Below, piece after piece: positions 61,500 to 64,000 of a stretch of 64,000 nucleotides of DNA (positions are counted from its first letter, which is position 1; each line of letters begins with the position of its first letter). Source of the DNA: Larus michahellis (taxonomy: Eukaryota; Chordata; Aves; Charadriiformes; Laridae); assembly GCF_964199755.1 (NCBI RefSeq), contig NC_133907.1, positions 6,453,001 through 6,517,000 of the forward strand, in the 5' to 3' direction. The notes beneath the pieces are model-generated. The model ran no database searches and was not told the DNA's origin. It saw only the letters and a list, made by a program, of their open reading frames with translations. The position numbers and the translations under genes are program-made.

Positions 61500-64000
61500 T
61501 GCTTTTCAAGGGCAGTGTAGTGCTTTTTGACGTGCTGCTTGGTGTTACGAGTAAAAGCTTATCAGAGCTCAATTTTATAAGCTACTGACGAGTTAGAGGT
61601 GGTCGACGTGAGTGAGGCTGGGAAACCCTCCTCTGGCCAGGGAATTCAAGTAGGTTGGGCTTGAGATAGGTATGTGCTGGCAGGCTGCAAAGGGCTGACC
61701 CCCTTTTGCACCCCTCAAATGCAGCACTTCATTTTGGCCTGCTGGCTGCCATTAGGCTTCAGCTTTTTGGGTCACGTTGGGAGGGGAAAATCAGTGTGCC
61801 TGATAGTGGGCATCCTCATTCTTCTCCTCTGGTGCTCCTTCAGGTGAAATGATCACCTTCCACCCCATCTTCTGGCTCAAATATTCCATGATAACTTGCC
61901 CCGGGTTCTCACATACGTTGTTTCCTGCTGTGCCACTATTGCAGCCAACATCTACGCACCGAACTCTGCGAATATTCAGCCTTTTAACTTGATCATTCCT
62001 GTTCTCTCATTTCAAAATCCATCAGCTGCCACAAAAGCTTTACAGACGTCCCAGCCTCTCCCAAAATGACATATGTGTGGGTGCAACCCCCCATCTGTTA
62101 ATCAACATTTGCAGGCACAGACCAGTTTCTAACCATGTGGGTGGAGAGAGTGGCTACAACTCAGCCCGCTTGTATAAAAGAGTCATTTTCAAATGCCAAA
62201 AAGTGGAAGGGATTAAGGGATTCTGTGGATCGTTTGTCGCGACCCTGTTGCAAACGCAGCCCTCGCTGTGGTTTTACGTTGGTCTCAGCGAAGGGTTAAC
62301 ATGGGCTGTGCACAGCCAGTCCCCTACAGCTTCTGCTAAAGAAACATTAATTATAGAGAGCCCTAAGGATTCGGAGCAGCTAAAAAGGCTGAGTACTATT
62401 TAAAACAAAGACAGTCAAATAACCGGTTGGATGTGATCTCTAATAAATTACTATGTTCTGATGATAAAATTCAGCGAGAGTGTGACAGTCAGATGGGGAG
62501 GTTGGCAGCAAAAGTTTTAAAAATAAATAGTCTTAAATTGCAGGAAATTACAGTAAGCAGCTCCTTGGAATTATTTTACTCCGCGCATTGTGTGTCTGAG
62601 AAGGCAGGCAGCCCGCTGGCAAGCTTTTGACCTTTTGTGTGCAGAATAAAATATATGCGGGTGCAATAGCGTGAATGCACAAGGGGTGACAGTGACTTTC
62701 AGCTGGGGGTGTGGGCACTGAGGGCCCCACAGGGCTGCTCCGGAGTAACCCCGCTAAACTGGAGATAAACACGGTGAGAGGCTGTGGCTGTAAAGGACTG
62801 CAGAATGCGCGTGTTTCCAACATCTGTTCCTGTATTCCAAACCTGTAAACCATCCGATGGAAGACTTGTTTTGTCTTGCTGATAACCCATCTGATTCTCA
62901 TATTGCCCTGTTCGTATTTCAGTAACTTCTCAACTCAGTGACGTTGCTGCAGCCGTGATCTAAATCCCAGTTCCTTGTGTGCAAGGAAATCCACACCTGC
63001 ATGGTATGGACGACGACTTCTTCTCGGTGTAATTGTATTTGAAGAAAACCAGGATGAATTTATACCAAGACATTTTAAAGCTCCCTTTACCGCAGTACCT
63101 GAGCAGCTCATAGTGCTTTACGTGCTTTTCGTCACAAAAAAAACCCCTGTGAAACTGGGGAAGCGTTATTGCCTTTTTTTGGTGGAATTCTGACTTACTA
63201 TCTAGAGAAGTTTATGGGAGAAAAAGCCGTGCCAAGCTGTAGGCTGACGCAGTAGCATTTTTTCTCATGAAATCTTTGTCACGGCAAGCAAAATATAGGG
63301 ATATTTTTGAGGGGAAAAAAAGGGTTAGCTGTTATCCTGATGTTTCCTTGCTCTCATTAAAGTTTCACATGAGATTCTTTCTGCACAGAGGACAAGTTTT
63401 GTGTCATTTTTGCTTTGCAGCATCGGTGTTGTTTGACCCATCATAAATTGTCAGCCGTCTCTTTTTTGCGTGGAGGATATCATGCCTTTTTTTTTTTTTT
63501 TTCCCAAGACAAGTTTTAAAGATTAAACTGCACGAAATTAAACACATTTATTGCGTAGCTTGTATTATTACATTCTGCACCTTAAAGAAACATTAGTTAC
63601 TTGACTCTAAATGATTTATGTCTAAGAGGAAAAAAATATTCTCAGATAAGCTGCATTACAGACATAAACATTTTTGGGCCATGTGCAAATTACTTAAATG
63701 CAGTAGCAATTTCGTAATTTATGTAACAGATAAGAATATATCAACTATTGGCTATGAGTTCTAAAATTCTTTGCCTATACATATCAAAAGTAGGATTTAA
63801 GCCTGGTCCTTGAAAAGAAAGGGCAGATAGCTATATTTTATGTTGTTAGTATTAATATAATTAGGCTTTCCAGCACTTCAGCAGAATAAGCATAAAGAAT
63901 GCATTTTTAAGGTATCCTTGTTTTCAAGGTGACTTTGGCAGCTTTTTTGAAAGTTTTATTTATGACCTATTTCTACTCCTTAATAGTAAAAGAAGAAAGA
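61500..64000. other. Intergenic, nothing recognised
   Basis: No supported exon or repeat other than a T16 run at 63487-63502. Open frames such as 62077-62403 have no family resemblance. Confidence 0.4.

Noticed and set aside
1..64000. CRISPR arrays, tRNA, rRNA, bacterial operons
   Set aside because: No regularly spaced direct repeats, no cloverleaf or rRNA sequence seen, and the gene structure is clearly vertebrate.

Overview
The window is vertebrate nuclear DNA, and almost certainly from a bird. Coding sequence is broken into short exons with GT-AG introns. The interspersed repeats are dominated by 3'-end fragments of CR1 LINEs, with their characteristic gattctatg-type termini, plus one avian-type ERV LTR. 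There is no bacterial-style gene packing, CRISPR array or operon. The species cannot be fixed from the sequence alone.

Left half (1-38.75 kb): two complete or nearly complete transglutaminase genes lie head-to-tail on the minus strand. The first in window order is a TGM6-type gene. Exons 1-12 are at 15871-908, and a probable first few bases of exon 13 sit at the left edge (1-17). The second is a TGM3-type gene with 13 exons between 38650 and 19426. I assembled both exon by exon. Every junction keeps frame, exon lengths repeat between the two genes (119, 129, 136 and 104 nt for exons 4, 5, 7 and 8), and the Cys-His-Asp catalytic triad is intact in both, so neither looks like a pseudogene. The predicted TGM3-type protein is 688 residues; the TGM6-type protein is 646 residues up to the end of exon 12. 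The pairing and order match the TGM3-TGM6 tandem that I know from human chromosome 20p13. Both genes begin with a coding exon of only 7 nt (ATG GCN G), which automatic gene finders commonly miss. The TGM3 copy has a well-placed TATA box. Products are expected to be Ca2+-dependent protein cross-linking enzymes (gamma-glutamyl-lysine bonds).

The introns hold CR1 fragments (2.7, 5.7, 8.1, 9.1, 9.8, 23.0 and 28.2 kb), a same-strand ERV-type LTR (24.7-25.1 kb), and microsatellite and homopolymer tracts.

Right half (38.75-64 kb): no protein-coding gene is recognisable. It contains CR1 copies at 40.8, 49.2 and 61.3 kb and a compact CpG island at about 48.8-49.2 kb with a textbook CTCF motif and an NRF1-like site. 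A decayed GC-rich tandem repeat lies next to the island. Several plus-strand segments look like exons of an unannotated, probably non-coding, spliced transcript (48175-48350 is the best). The CR1 at 49.19-50.10 kb is split into two oppositely oriented parts that meet at the same point of the element, the signature of twin-primed 5' inversion. I found no convincing novel enzymatic or defence system; the items most worth a second look are the CpG-island neighbourhood and the exon-like plus-strand segments.
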